Origin: Leuctra nigra
Taxonomy: Eukaryota > Arthropoda > Insecta > Plecoptera > Leuctridae
DNA length: 64,000 nucleotides
Direction: 5' to 3'
Assembly (NCBI GenBank): GCA_934045905.1
Contig: OW203766.1
Coordinates: 29,692,309-29,756,308 of the forward strand
Positions 36,545 through 49,500 of the stretch are shown piece by piece. The position numbers were made by a program, and so were the translations under genes. Within the stretch, counting starts at the first letter, position 1. Each line of letters starts with the position of its first letter. The notes under the pieces are model-generated. The model searched no databases. It worked only from the letters and a program-made list of their open reading frames with translations, and was not told the DNA's origin.

Positions 36545-37470
36545 GTGAATCCACCGGCTACCGACCAAGTATAGATCCCCCCCCCCCCCCCCCCACACAC
36601 ACAGACAGTAAGTTTCATAATCAAAATGGTCGACAAGCACTGCGCAGAATTTCTATAAGCAATACTGTTGAATAATAACAGAATTTAACAACATTATAAT
36701 CTATCATGGCCAATAATACATCATAATACTACATTAACTAATCAAACTTAAATATCATAATTAGGTACCTTCTTAAAAGAGAGTACCTTGTTTTAAGTTG
36801 GCCCAACTTTTCCCTGACAGTTGACATTGACTGATAAATCGCTTTGGCAACGACATACCTTGTTTCATTGTACTCAATTATTGATATTCAATATTTTTAT
36901 TTGATATTCCTTGATATTCAATGATTGTACCACTCAAATAAGTATTCGTATTTTTGATTTTTTGATTTTATTTAGCTTACGACGCCAGTTACATAAATAC
37001 TTTATTTACATTATTTTTAATAAATAATTTATACGAGCTTTATGAAAAATAGATTGATTGTAATGCTTAATTTTAAAGTAGTATCATAAACACGTGTGAG
37101 CTTTTTCTTTCGAGTATTATAACAAAATTCCAACACACATTTTTAATAAACTATTTGACTGTGAGCTTTATTAAAAATAGATTGATTGTAATGCTTAAAG
37201 TAATATAATAAACACATGTGAGCTTTTTCTATGGAGTATATAATTCTAAAATAATTCAAATACAGATTTTTAATAAACCATTTTTGTGAGCTTTGTTAAA
37301 AATATATTGATTGTAAAAAATAGATTGATTGTAATACTTAAAGTAATATAATAAACACGTGTGAGCTTTTTCTTTGGAGTATATAATTCTAAAATAATTC
37401 AAATACAGATTTTTAATAAACAATTTTTGTAATATAATAAACACGTGTGAACTTTTTCTTTTGGGTATAA
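36545..37470 (+). other. Gene A 3' flank with tandem AATAAA-bearing repeat
   Basis: Contains a poly-C/(AC)n tract (36577-36604) and, from about 37000, four diverged copies of a segment with ACACGTGTGAGCTTTTTCTT (copies near 37090, 37215, 37357 and 37442), each adjoined by TTTTTAATAAA. The first AATAAA, 475 nt after the stop, is a candidate poly(A) signal. Confidence 0.6.
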
Positions 37471-37512
37471 TTACCGAGTCAAATGAATATATTCCATAGA
37501 TTCCTATAGGGT

Positions 37513-37554
37513 TGCTGATTTTCATAATAACGAGCGTTATTATGAAAATCAGCA
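37513..37554. repeat. 42-nt near-perfect palindrome
   Basis: Arms of 20 nt (TGCTGATTTTCATAATAACG and its complement) separated by AG. It sits just after the tandem repeat downstream of gene A; role unknown. Confidence 0.85.
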
Positions 37555-39965
37555 CATTCGGATGAAACGATGATAAACGAAATTTAATAAGTTGTATCTA
37601 TCTTTCATCCATACAGATCGATATTTCCATTGCTTTTTTCAAGACTTTGCGATAAGAATTTCTAAGATGTAAGGTAAAATAACCCAACGTGTCTAAATAA
37701 AGACAGAGATAGTTTTTATTTATATATTTTATTTCTTGTATTTATTTATATATTGCAGATAATAACATGTACATCAACATTTTCAGCAAGTAGGTATCAT
37801 TGTTTAATTACCTTCATGTCCACTCCTTCTCCCTAATCAAAGAGTATTTCAAATTTTTATCGAGGTACCTATACCTACTTTATTTTCAATCTGATTGTTT
37901 ACCCAAAATTGTTACCTATCATAACATCAAATTGATTACTTTTTTTGTAAAACTAAAAATTCCTGTAAAGCAATAGTTAGTTATTTTGATTACATAGGTA
38001 GTATAGATTTAGTATATTCCGTGGTATATTCACATAGATTTGGTGAAATTGTTCAATGCAAATGTCTAACGATGATAAGATGGCAACGATTTACATAATT
38101 TAACTAGATTTTAAGTATACAGTTGTCAACTTGATGCATAGTATTAGCGTCATGCAATATGTAATACTTTGCAACGGCCTTCACCTTGCCATTGAAGAAA
38201 TGTTCTTTAGACCGGAAGAAGAAAAGTGTATTAGAAACATGTTGATCTACGAGGACTAATGAGTGTCGATGTTTTCCCAACATTATGACAGTCGGGAAGG
38301 AAACTGCATTTCTACGAGCAAAACATCCGTGCTAACGCTTTGAGGCGATCTTTCGAAATGCATGGAGACCGATCTTTCTAGAAAACAAGAGGTAAATGAA
38401 CAGTAGAAATGGCCACGGTTTTTCTTCCAGATCTATCATAGTGAGCGAAGTATAAACTACATACAAATCACTTTTCCAGTGAAACCAAGAGCCAATCTTG
38501 ATAGAAATCAGTACGTAAACGAAGTGGATAGTAATGAATCTTTCTAGAAGACATTTACATGATCCGTTACTTCCTTTGAACTGAAATACGAAAAGAAAAT
38601 ACAGAAATTTGAGATAAGTTTCAAATGGAAACGCTCGCGTCGCTCTCATGATCCTGACTAAAATAAAAAACTAAACAATACTAAACTAAATACTAACTAA
38701 AGAATAAAACTTACAATAAAAATATTTAACATCTTAGTTGAAGTTATAAACGCAACAACGGAATCCTGGTATTATTACACGCATGTTGATAATTAGTATA
38801 ACTTCATGATAGATATCGCTCTTTTATTTTCACCGGAAAATTGATTTATTTAATATGTAGCGTTGCAAATTTATGAAATGTTATAATAATTTCACATTAA
38901 TTTGACACATAACAGGGATTCTCAGCCTTTTTGTCCCATTCCCCAACTCACCATTCTTCAGAATATAACCCCCCGCCCCCCCCCCCCCATCCCTCCCCAC
39001 CTTCCAATGAAGATGGTCTAAGTTACAGAGGTTCTGGGTTGGAAATCTTTTACTTTTTCTACTGTAGTATGGGGACGGCATTTTGGAGAAAATCAAAATA
39101 AATTTGGGCCATTTCAATACGTTTTGGAAAATATTTTTGGCATTTTTCTATTTTTACAATTTAAAAAAAAAAGCTATTAGGTATTTCTCACAGAATTTCG
39201 TTAAAAATACGGTACTGCTTTTTTACGGCAGAAATTCCCTCTATTACCCGTTTCAGTTAACCACTGCATTATAAGATAAAATTCATGATACCCCTTCGGT
39301 CGAGCAAATAAATCTGCTCTTAATGTAAATTAAAACTGTATTAGTCATAGGTCTTATCACAATCATAGTAAGTTCAATAGGTTAAACATTCAATGAACTC
39401 CACGCCGAGCTGTAAAATAATTTGTAATCGTCTCGTAGACAATGTATTCACTTAGTAGACAAGTATTTTTATTATGCAACTTGGCTGACGGAGATGAATC
39501 AATGATTGTTAGGATGATGGAGAGATGACGATGATAATGGAGAGATGACCACCCTCTGCCCACCCTCTGCCCACCCAAAAATAATCAAAGATACTTTTAT
39601 TATTGTATTTGAATTTAAATTTTTCGTTAAAATTTTGAAATAAGTAAATCAAATAGCACAGATTGAAAAAAACTATAATTCACAGCATTCAAGTTGTAGG
39701 TTGAATGTATAGATCCAACCTTTATTTTGTTACTTTACAATCCACCCCTATTTGTTGTGATATTCCAATCATATTTTACCCCAAAAGTGTTATTTTCAGC
39801 GTGCCAAATTCGTTTCGATTGATTTCAAAATCCGAAAAACGCCCTGCGGGGCATGGCTTTCTTTTAACCTAACACATATATATAATTTGAGTGGAAAAAT
39901 TATGTGCCCACCCTAAATAATTGTCCGCCGCTCACTGCCCACCCTATCAAAGATTCCTGGCGCCG
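37555..39965. other. Intergenic AT-rich stretch between genes A and B
   Basis: No supportable coding sequence on either strand; a poly-C run near 38970-38988 and scattered low-complexity DNA. Confidence 0.5.
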
Positions 39966-40125
39966 TTCCTTGACGATGATGAAGATAGAGATAGGGACAG
40001 GATGGGTAGTGGGAAGGAGCGGTAGTGCCTACTAGTAGGGAACCTTCCAAGAATTTGCCTATCAACTGAGATCTCGTTTTCAGGAATGTTGTCTCCGAGA
40101 ATCGAACCCGGGAAATCAAAAGAGC
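39966..40125 (-). mobile_element. SINE fragment
   Basis: Reverse orientation; GTGGGAAGGAGCGGTAGTG, AGTAGGGAACCTTCC and the box B complement GAATCGAACCCGGG. Confidence 0.65.
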
Positions 40126-40543
40126 AGTTTTATTTAATAATTTATTTCAATTATTAGATTCAATATATTTATGTATAGTTAACACGAAAATATACTTGCC
40201 AGCATTTTTAGGCTATATATAATTGTTGAAATTCTCTCCGGGACAAAACACAGAAGGATATGGTGACAAAGAGAGAGAAATGTAGTTGAAATACAGGAAG
40301 AAATCACTAACATCTTCTCAAACCGATCAAAATTCTTAGCGTGACTAATCAAATCCATCATCTTCATATTTATTCATATAAATGTATATGAAAGAGTGTA
40401 ATGTCACACGTGTTATCGTGTAATAATAGTTCGTATGTTCTGAGTAATGTATGATGTAATCGCCCCTCCCCCCTCCTCAGGAAGTATACTGCTGGACGCT
40501 GCTCAAAGTTCACTGCCAGTAGTTGGGGACACTCGGAGCTGAC

Positions 40544-40550
40544 ATGGCCG
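40544..40550 (+). CDS. Gene B exon 1, 7-nt coding start exon
   Basis: ATGGCCG|GTAAGA, with upstream sequence resembling that of gene A exon 1. Splicing to 43998 gives M-A-D-S-S-K-E in frame. Confidence 0.72.
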
Positions 40551-43500
40551 GTAAGACCAAACCATTCTTTAGGATTGCATTCGATGTAACTGACAAGTTT
40601 ATTTAAAATGGAAATATTATTTTATTTTCAAATATTTGCCGGTTCTAATCTCGTGGCAATCCTTCCTGACTGATTTTTTTTGAGTGATTTACCTCAGTCA
40701 AGAGGCAAATTGTGAAGGTCCCTAATAGATTACGACCGCTTCCTTCCCATCTACATCTTTATACTTATTCTTCATTATACCATCTCATTTTCATCACATT
40801 CATTCATCCCCCATCTGATTGGTTAAATTGTGAAAATTTTCCGATCAAGTGAAATTTTCCAAGGTATCAAGACCAATATTTATATTTATTTCATAGTTTC
40901 AGCCAAAAGACTTACTGACAATATTTTCATCTTATTTTCCAATATTTTAGATCGCTTATGAAAAGCGCGTTTGCACAGAGCGTTTCCCTATAGGTTAGTT
41001 AATTTATTCATTTTATCACTGAAGAATAATACTGCAATTTCAGTTCACTTGCTTTTTATGCTCTTTCATGAATGAACAGCTTGATAGCCAGACTAATCAG
41101 CAGTGTACAGGTAAATTTATGTATCAGTGATACTATCAAGCATACCTATAATAGCTTATTACCTCGTTATACAGAAATGACTTCATATTTCAACTATAAA
41201 TTGGCTCTTTTATTACTTCAAACGCAATAGCTGAGAAATTATATTGACATTGAAAACATAGTTGAAGTTAACTGGAAGTTAAAAATTATTGTATTATTTT
41301 GATTATATATTAATAACACTCAATATTGATACTCAAGCATGGTTATCTTCACCATATGATAAATGTATTCATTTTGCCTGCGTCAATGAATGTTTTACTA
41401 TATCTCAAAACAATCCGAAACTTAGTTCCAGTTTTTCAATACTCTGCTAAAACCAGTAATTAAGTTAACACAGTCATTCTAGGAAAGTCATGGTTGTTGC
41501 CATGACAATACAGTCCCCTAATCAACAATTTAAAAGTTAACAGAGTATTGAAAGACTGGGCCTTAGAGATGTTTTAACTTAGAAAACACAGTGATATCTT
41601 AAACTCAAAGGTACATTAAAAATTTAATATTGATCAGAACTGATACTACACGTCTGATCTCTAGATCAATACGCGATCTAGACACCAAAAGGGTCGAGTG
41701 GAGTTATATATTTTTAGAAGACGAGACATTTTCATAATTTTTATTTCATAAGGCCCGGTATTACCAAAGTTAAATGTGCTGGATTAACTAACTTTTGGAT
41801 TAAATTCAACTGTTTCAATCATTTTCAGGTATCTGATTGGCTGTGCCGCCAATTTAGTCCAATATTTAGTTAATCCGGCTCAGATTAACTTTGGTAATAC
41901 CGGTCCTAAGTACTTGCCAAAATTACCAAGTAAACCTATTCCGTTGATAGTCAGTTGATTTGACTATTAACTCAGGATCTTCGAAAAATATCTTTCGTCT
42001 ACAAGTTTTTCAGTTTGAAGGTTAATCTTCCGAATTACTGTGTTGCCAAATAGTTCATAGTTTGTATCAAATTATGAAGTATTGAATTGAAGTATTGAAG
42101 ATGCATACTATGAAAAACCTAGTGGTCTAAAGAAAGTCATTTTTTAATTTGAAAAAAATCACAATTTGTGTTTGGGCACTTATGGATAAAGAAGAGATAA
42201 TGGAAGATTTTGCGGGAAGACACGGAAACTTCGTTCTAGATCAGCAACTCTGATCAGACAGCATGCCGAATTCCAGAATCAACTGAATAGGCATCTTGTG
42301 ATGCAATAATTACAACAAATAGCAAGAAATCAGACGAGCGATTAAAAAGAGCACATTTAGCCTAGTACACACACACGACGCATTGAATAAGTGCATTGGG
42401 GTGGATGCGTAACGTTAACGCTTTCAAGGGCACATCCGTTTAGAGATGCGTTCTAAAATTCAAGGTCACATCCAACTTTTCACTGCACCTTGGAGTGTCA
42501 ATCTAGTAAGATTTCCCTGTTTTCAAAAACAAAATGTTCCGATGCACTTTTCAGTTATCACGTTCCCTACAAATGCAATCTTGAAGAGAAAACAGGGGTA
42601 AGAACAAATTCGCAACAATGAAGGTTGAATATGAAAACAACGTGATTGTTGGGTGACAGAGAGGCGATTTGCTGTCAAAGAGCTCACACGATCAGTAGAG
42701 AATTCAGGTGAAGCGCGATCAAGTTGCAATTACTATTGTTCATATTAATAATTCTACTTCATTACAGTAATATGCAGTATTTAAACGCCTCTTTAGGACT
42801 AAGTACAATTTGATTAGAGTTATTTTCAATTCAATAAGCAAGTGCCCGAGAGAGCGTCTCCATTTGACTCTGTTTCTGACTTTTTGGATCATGGTTGTTG
42901 TTGTGACTGATACAGGCATCCTATATTCTATAACGAAAACGAATCATTTCGGTCTGAAATCATATTACGCCCATAAGGATAACATTGATCTGAAATGATT
43001 TCGATTTTGTTTACCTTGACACACAGTGTCTCTGATCGAGCTAAAGTTTTGCATAAATGTAATGATCACTTTCTTTGCTGTATTTTTTCTGAACAAAATC
43101 CTCCCGAAATAAAACTTTACATTTTCATCACCATGTTGATGAAATCACATAGGTACAACCGGTACAACTCTATACGTGTCTATTTCTGTCACTAGACATC
43201 TTCATCTTGTAGCCGTTACTCGCTCAACAAAGAATGTTAACAAGTCGAAATTAATAAGTCACTACAAATTCAAATTCAAATCACTACAATAAGGATTTCG
43301 AGAGATTTCGATTTTTTTTTAAATGAACCTATCTACGGATTCCAACAAAATTAGGGTTTGCAAACCCCAGAGGTGGTCCTTATAATTTAGGCAAATTTCA
43401 GCTCGATCGGATGAACAGTGCGACTAGTATATAAGCAGGACAGAAAGAAAACTTACAAAAAGCAGAGTTCCGTGCCAAAAGAGCGAAAAGGAGACGTTCA

Positions 43501-46500
43501 CTACGCTCGCTCAATAATATATTGTTTACGAAGTAGTTCATTTACCTGACAACACCTGAAATTCTAAGCCAATGATTCATATCCCACAGCATCCGGTGAC
43601 AAGTAGCAAAACGCTCAGTGTAACGCGTTGATGAGCGAGCACAGATACGTGCAATACGAAACGACACAATACGATTTTCTTTGCAATTTCCCATTTCGTG
43701 TGTCGTGTCTTATGGTAGCTACTTTTTCTAAAAATCTCATTGGACAAACTCTTTCTAACTCTTAAAATTGAAACAAGTCTGTATTACCTACTTGACCGAT
43801 TGGGTTCAAAATGGGTAAAATATGAGATACTGTTGGTCTTGATCACCATGCTAAATTTGAACTTAATCGGATAATTTTGATTTTCGACCAATCAGAAGGA
43901 TTTTTTAAAATTGTAACCAATAGGATGATTTGGCTGAAACTTTGTAAAATTTGATAAAATGTTGACTTGAAAAATGACAAATGGACTTCTTTGCTAGACT
44001 CCAGCAAGGAAATGACCGTGGACACCATGCTCGCCCACGCCGGCGACTTCAGCCGCTACCAGATCCTCCTCATGGTCCTCTTCGCCGCCCTCAACATCCT
44101 CTCGTCGTTCCATTACTTCGGCACCCTCTTCGTCGGCGACGTCCCCGATCACTGGTGTCGCCTCCCAGACCTGAACCTCTCACTCGCTGACGACGTCGTC
44201 AGAGAGCAGTGGACGCCGAGGGACGCCGAACAGCGACGCTGTTATCGGTACGACGTGAACATGACGGGCATGACGACGCCGTCGGGACGAGAGACGTGGG
44301 GGTTGAGGAGGTGTGACGAGGGGTGGGAGTATGACCGGGTGTGGGGGTATGACAGCATCGTCTCGGAGGTAAGAAACTCTTCTCAACTCTTATTGGTAAT
44401 TGATTTTGTTTTGTTAGAAGATTACTAGATGTTTGATAATCTATCAGTTTAATTTCGTCTTCGTATTGTTCATTTTGGAGGGTAAAGAGAGGATTGAGGA
44501 CTCGTAATTATGGTGTAAAAATGATGTTACTTACTACTTGATTTTATACTTAATTTTCTTTTTGGTAAATTATGTAATTTTTAAAGAAAAATATGTTCTT
44601 TATTGATTTTTAAATAAAAAATAAATAAAATAAAATAAATAAATGTATTTCAACTAGATTTCTTTAAACTTTTACAAATCTCGTGATTATTATTTTGTTG
44701 ATTTTTCATCTCGTTTTTTATTTTACTTTACACATTTCTTTAAGAATGGTATACACTGTATTATTATAATTCGTCACACTCGATGTAAAGTTACCCAAGT
44801 TGAACAACTTTTTACATTAAAAAGTCATTTGCGAGCAAAAAATATTCCACTATTTCTTGCTAATGCGCAATATGTTTTGTATAATTATTTGTCATTTAAC
44901 ACAGCGATTTTTATTTTAAGTTTAAATGATCAAAAGGAAATTTGGATAGTAATTTTTGTGTAAAACTGTGATGTCTCCACTTTGAATTTCAACTAAATGA
45001 TCTCACATAATAACTCCTAGTTGACGTCGTATTCTCTATGATGAAAACGAAATCTTCTAACATCAATACCTACTCAATATTCAATACTAATTGCTGACAA
45101 TGGCAATCTAATATCCACGTTCAGTCAACAACGCATCATTCAAGATGGCTAATCCTCTCATTACGTCACAATCTGTCTATACGCTTGGAGAAACCACATA
45201 AACGATCAAAGACATCTGTAGAATTCATTGTCATCAGCATTCACTTAGACAATTAACATCGCAATCGTAATCTTACAAGTAATTGGTTCAATAGTTGTCT
45301 TCCCTGTCGTTAGATGTCTCTTACATCAAACGAGATTTCAAATGTGTTCTAAAATTAGACTCAAAGTGACTTTACTTGGTACATCCATGCAACTATGAAG
45401 GCCGGTAGTATTGGAGCTAATATACATAAACGACATAAATATGTTAGCTTTGAAAATGAGTTTTCAAATGAAAATGAATATGAGTTTGTATACCACGATA
45501 GAAGAGGAATGGAATTTATAGGTACACTCGACAATTCATAAAACGGTATTTGAACGAAACGGATTGGCTGCTGGTCAGGTTCATTGATAATCTATCCTTG
45601 TTATTATCAATGAAATCAGAGCTCACCTGCTAGAGGTAGATGACAAGTAAGTACAGACTTTATCAGATGATGCCATCACATTTTTTTCAGACAATCAATT
45701 TCTTTCAATACCGTTTTATGAATTGTCGAGTGTACATAAAAAAATGAGAGCCAGTCTAGCTAGGAATGTTTGGTAAAGGCCCCCCTAAAAATGCCGTGAG
45801 TTTTAAGTCATTTTCATTTGTACAATTTCGTGAGAAAAATTTAGCGCTGCGAATATTTTTTTAAATTTCATCAAAAAACTCAAAAAACACCAAAAAAGGA
45901 AAATTCACAACGGCAAACAATTTGAGTTTCATCTCTCTAGACACATTTAAAATAATGTTAATACATATTTGAAGAAATACATGAAAAAAACAGATTTCAG
46001 TCTCCTCATGGGAAATGTTGTAATTGTCTTTTGTCGGAGTCAAACTCTTGAGGAAAATATAACGATAATATTTATCGCATTATTCATTTAATGAAGTAAT
46101 TCTAATCTCCATCACTGCAATTGTGAATGCAGTTCTGTGAAGTAATTAATTACACGAGGCATAATTAATATTATCTACAAAACAAACACGCAATTGTTCA
46201 AGGTACAATTATTTGAATGTGATATGAGTATTTAAATGCATAAGTTCCACCAAAGTTCCACCCATAGTGATTCATATGTTCCACCTATCTTGTAATGGAA
46301 ATACTATCAATATATAATTAGAACTTGACTCCTGCGGAAATAATGTAGGCTATTTTTTCTAACTAGCAAAACGCTCAGTGTAACGCGTTGATGAGCGAGC
46401 ACAGAACATGCAACATCTCCAGTCACGATACACGACACGGCACAAGACGAATTTTTTTGCAACTTTCCAATCTCCATCCATATACATACTCTGGATGAAT

Positions 46501-49500
46501 AACAGATCCACTGTGTCGTGACTTAACTAGGTACATACTTTTTCCAGAAATCTCTTTTGACAACCCATACTAAACTCTTAAAATGGCAATTAATACTTGA
46601 CTAATTGGGCTTACAATGTGTAAAATTTTAGGTAATGTTTGTCTTGATCACCATGCAAAATTTTAACTAAATCTGGACAGTTTGATTGTTGACTAATCAG
46701 AAGATATTATTTAAATTTCAACCAATTGGAGGATTTGGTATTCGTACTGCCTCCGATTTGATATGCGCTAGCTCAAAAATGCTTTCATTTTACTGTAAAT
46801 TGTGAACTGCTTGGCCTTGGAGTAGAAGCTTAAAGAAGGCAGGGATGAAAATAAAGCATACACTTTTCAAATATTTCAAAATGATCGAAGAAAATGTCCT
46901 AAAATGACAAAAACTTTTAAAAATAACGTCAGATTATACTGAAAATTGTCAAAAATACCTAAAATGTTGGTACCAATGGCCATGCGAAGTTTAAAGTTGA
47001 TCTGTCAATCGGTTCTAGTTTTAATTTAAAAAATCACAGGAAAGATGGTTTTAAATTTTAACCAATGGGAGGATTTGGCTGAAACTTTTTCAGATTGGGG
47101 ACAATGTTGGTCGTATGACTTGTCAAAATTTCAAATTGATCGGAACAACCAATCAAAAGAGATTTAAAAAAAAAGAATTGAACCAATCACAGGATCCCGT
47201 TCAAAAACGATCCCTGGGACCGCATAGATTACGTTAGTATGTGTGAAAAATTTCAGATCGATTGGTTGAGCGGTTTGACCTGGGCAGTGACCACAAAAAA
47301 AACACAAAAAACACACAGAGAAAGTGCCATCATAAGAGTATCGTGGTAACGCTCGCTACGCTCGCTCAATGATGATTATCTAGACGAATGTGTCGTATGC
47401 ATTGTTGTCTCTGTATTGGCCTGCATTCTACACTCTCCTCTCTTGTAAGCGAATGATACACTAGTACTGAGACAACCTGGTTAGTAACATGGGCCCTGTT
47501 TCCGGCCACTTCCGGTTCGTCTGAGCTACATTCCAACGAGAACAACAATGGCCGTGAGTGTTCCGGTTTCTTACGTGCCGTGCTGTTGCCAGGCGCCGAG
47601 CGGAAACATAACCTAACAATGTTCTGACAGCGAAGAGAAGTTGACTCTAGGAAACACGACAAACCAACAACAGCAGATTCTGCATCCAACTTAGTGCATG
47701 CATTCAAATGTAACGTTTCTTAATATTAACACACAATACATTGCATTTACATCGTATTTAAAGTTAAAACAATAATATTGATTAACTCAACCCTTAAAAT
47801 ATTCCATATTTTAAAACAGCCGCTCGAAAGTCCAATCTGTTCGCAATGGTATGCCGATCGTAAAGTCAATTCTTTGTCCCTCGGATGTCTCGATTATCAC
47901 TGCCTTCTGTATGAGACAGGGACATGTGCAGTGGGATGGCATCAATGAGGTTCTTCTATAGTATAACTTCCTTGGATGGCGTATTCAGGTTGATGTAAGC
48001 ACGCATCTGTAAAAATACAGTGTTAAAATTATTTTAATAATTATGTTCAAAATCGCCGTCGATTTTCTTTGTATCAAGTGTAGTTTGTAAGAAAAATAAC
48101 GAAATGTATACTTATGGCAATCACCTCTGTTCGCACCCTCCGCCTCCATGTGCTCGTCAATCACCACCCTCTGTACACGCACCAGATGAACTGGGTTTGT
48201 GAAGACCAATGGCGAGTACCTTTGTCGTCACCCTCCGCCTCCATGTGCTCGTCAATCACCACTCTCTGTACACGCACCAGATGAACTGGGTTTGCGACGA
48301 CCAATGGCGAGCGCCTCTGTTCGTCACCCTCCGCCTCCATGTGCTCGTCAATCACCACCCTCTGTACATGCACTAGATGAACTGGGTCTGTGAAGACCAA
48401 TGGCGAGCACCTCTGTTCGTCACCCTCCGCCTCCATGTGCCCGTCAATCACCACCCTCTGTACATGCACCAGATGAACTGGGTTTGCGACGACCTATGGC
48501 GAGCACCTCTGGGTCTGTCTCTCTTCTTCGTGGGATGCGTCATCGGGACCCTCTTACTCGGCATCCTCGCCGACCGCATCGGCCGCCTCCACGTCCTCGT
48601 GATCGCCAACCTCGTGGCTTTCGTCGGCAACGTCACCACGAGCTACGCCACTGGGTTCAAGGATTATGTTATTTGTCGCTTTGTCGCCGGCATGGCGACT
48701 GACAACAACTTCGTCATGCTCTACATTATTGGTAAGTGTCCGATGACAGTAACATTGAGTTCGTCCACAGATGCATTTCCTGCGATATAAAAATAACAGT
48801 GAGAAAATGACGCTAATTTGCGAAATGAACGGAGCACGTTGGCTCAGGCAGTAACTTTCCGTCTTGCACTCTAGATAAGTCTGTCCGAGTCTGTCCTTCC
48901 TGACTGAGGGTTTCCAGGTTTCCCTCAGTCGAGAGGCGAATGTTGGGAAGGTTCCCTACTATTAGGCCACGACCGTCTCCTTCCCACCCATTCTTCACCC
49001 TAATAAGTAATAATTATTGATCCGTCGTCATCAGCCTAGTTGCAGGACCTGAACAATGCGACGTTGAACACCTCTCAGATAAAATCAAATCCCGTGATTG
49101 ATAAATTAAATAGCATAAAGTGCATGTCTACACAAAGAGATAGGTACCTAGACTTAGTGTTTTTTTGTACCTCTTGGACATTTATATTGTTATAATGTTT
49201 CATGCAAAATTATGCGTAAAAGTGTTTTCCTCCCTGGAAATGTTCCATGCAATACGAGAAGCAACTCATCACGGGAATTCGTTTATTTTTCTGTTGTGCG
49301 AAGTTTCCTGAAATGTCGATTTCTTGTTGAAAAGGGAAAGTTCAAAGGAATCCGGATGATAACACTTATCTTTGATTTAATTAAGCTACTTTGTCACCTT
49401 TCGTATCTACGACGTTAAAACTGAGATAGCCTAGTATGTGAGTAGGATATTGTGCGGAAAACCTTGTGTGATGATAGCGTAAAACAAAGCTGAATGAATG

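Larger units (their letters stand above)
40551..43997 (+). other. Gene B intron 1
   Basis: Contains a SINE fragment (40640-40820), two inverted-repeat elements (41423-41564, 41751-41907) and two fragments of the dispersed GCGAGC family. No exon-like sequence recognised. Confidence 0.6.
44369..48113 (+). other. Gene B intron 2, unique part
   Basis: Holds a 214-bp terminal-inverted-repeat element (45522-45735), a long copy of the GCGAGC family (46362-47370) and a GC-richer stretch (47450-47720) with an unsupported 113-codon minus frame. Confidence 0.55.

Noticed and set aside
47366..47707. 113-codon minus-strand frame
   Set aside because: No family motif and it runs into a dispersed repeat end; the GC-richer patch is noted in the intron entry only.
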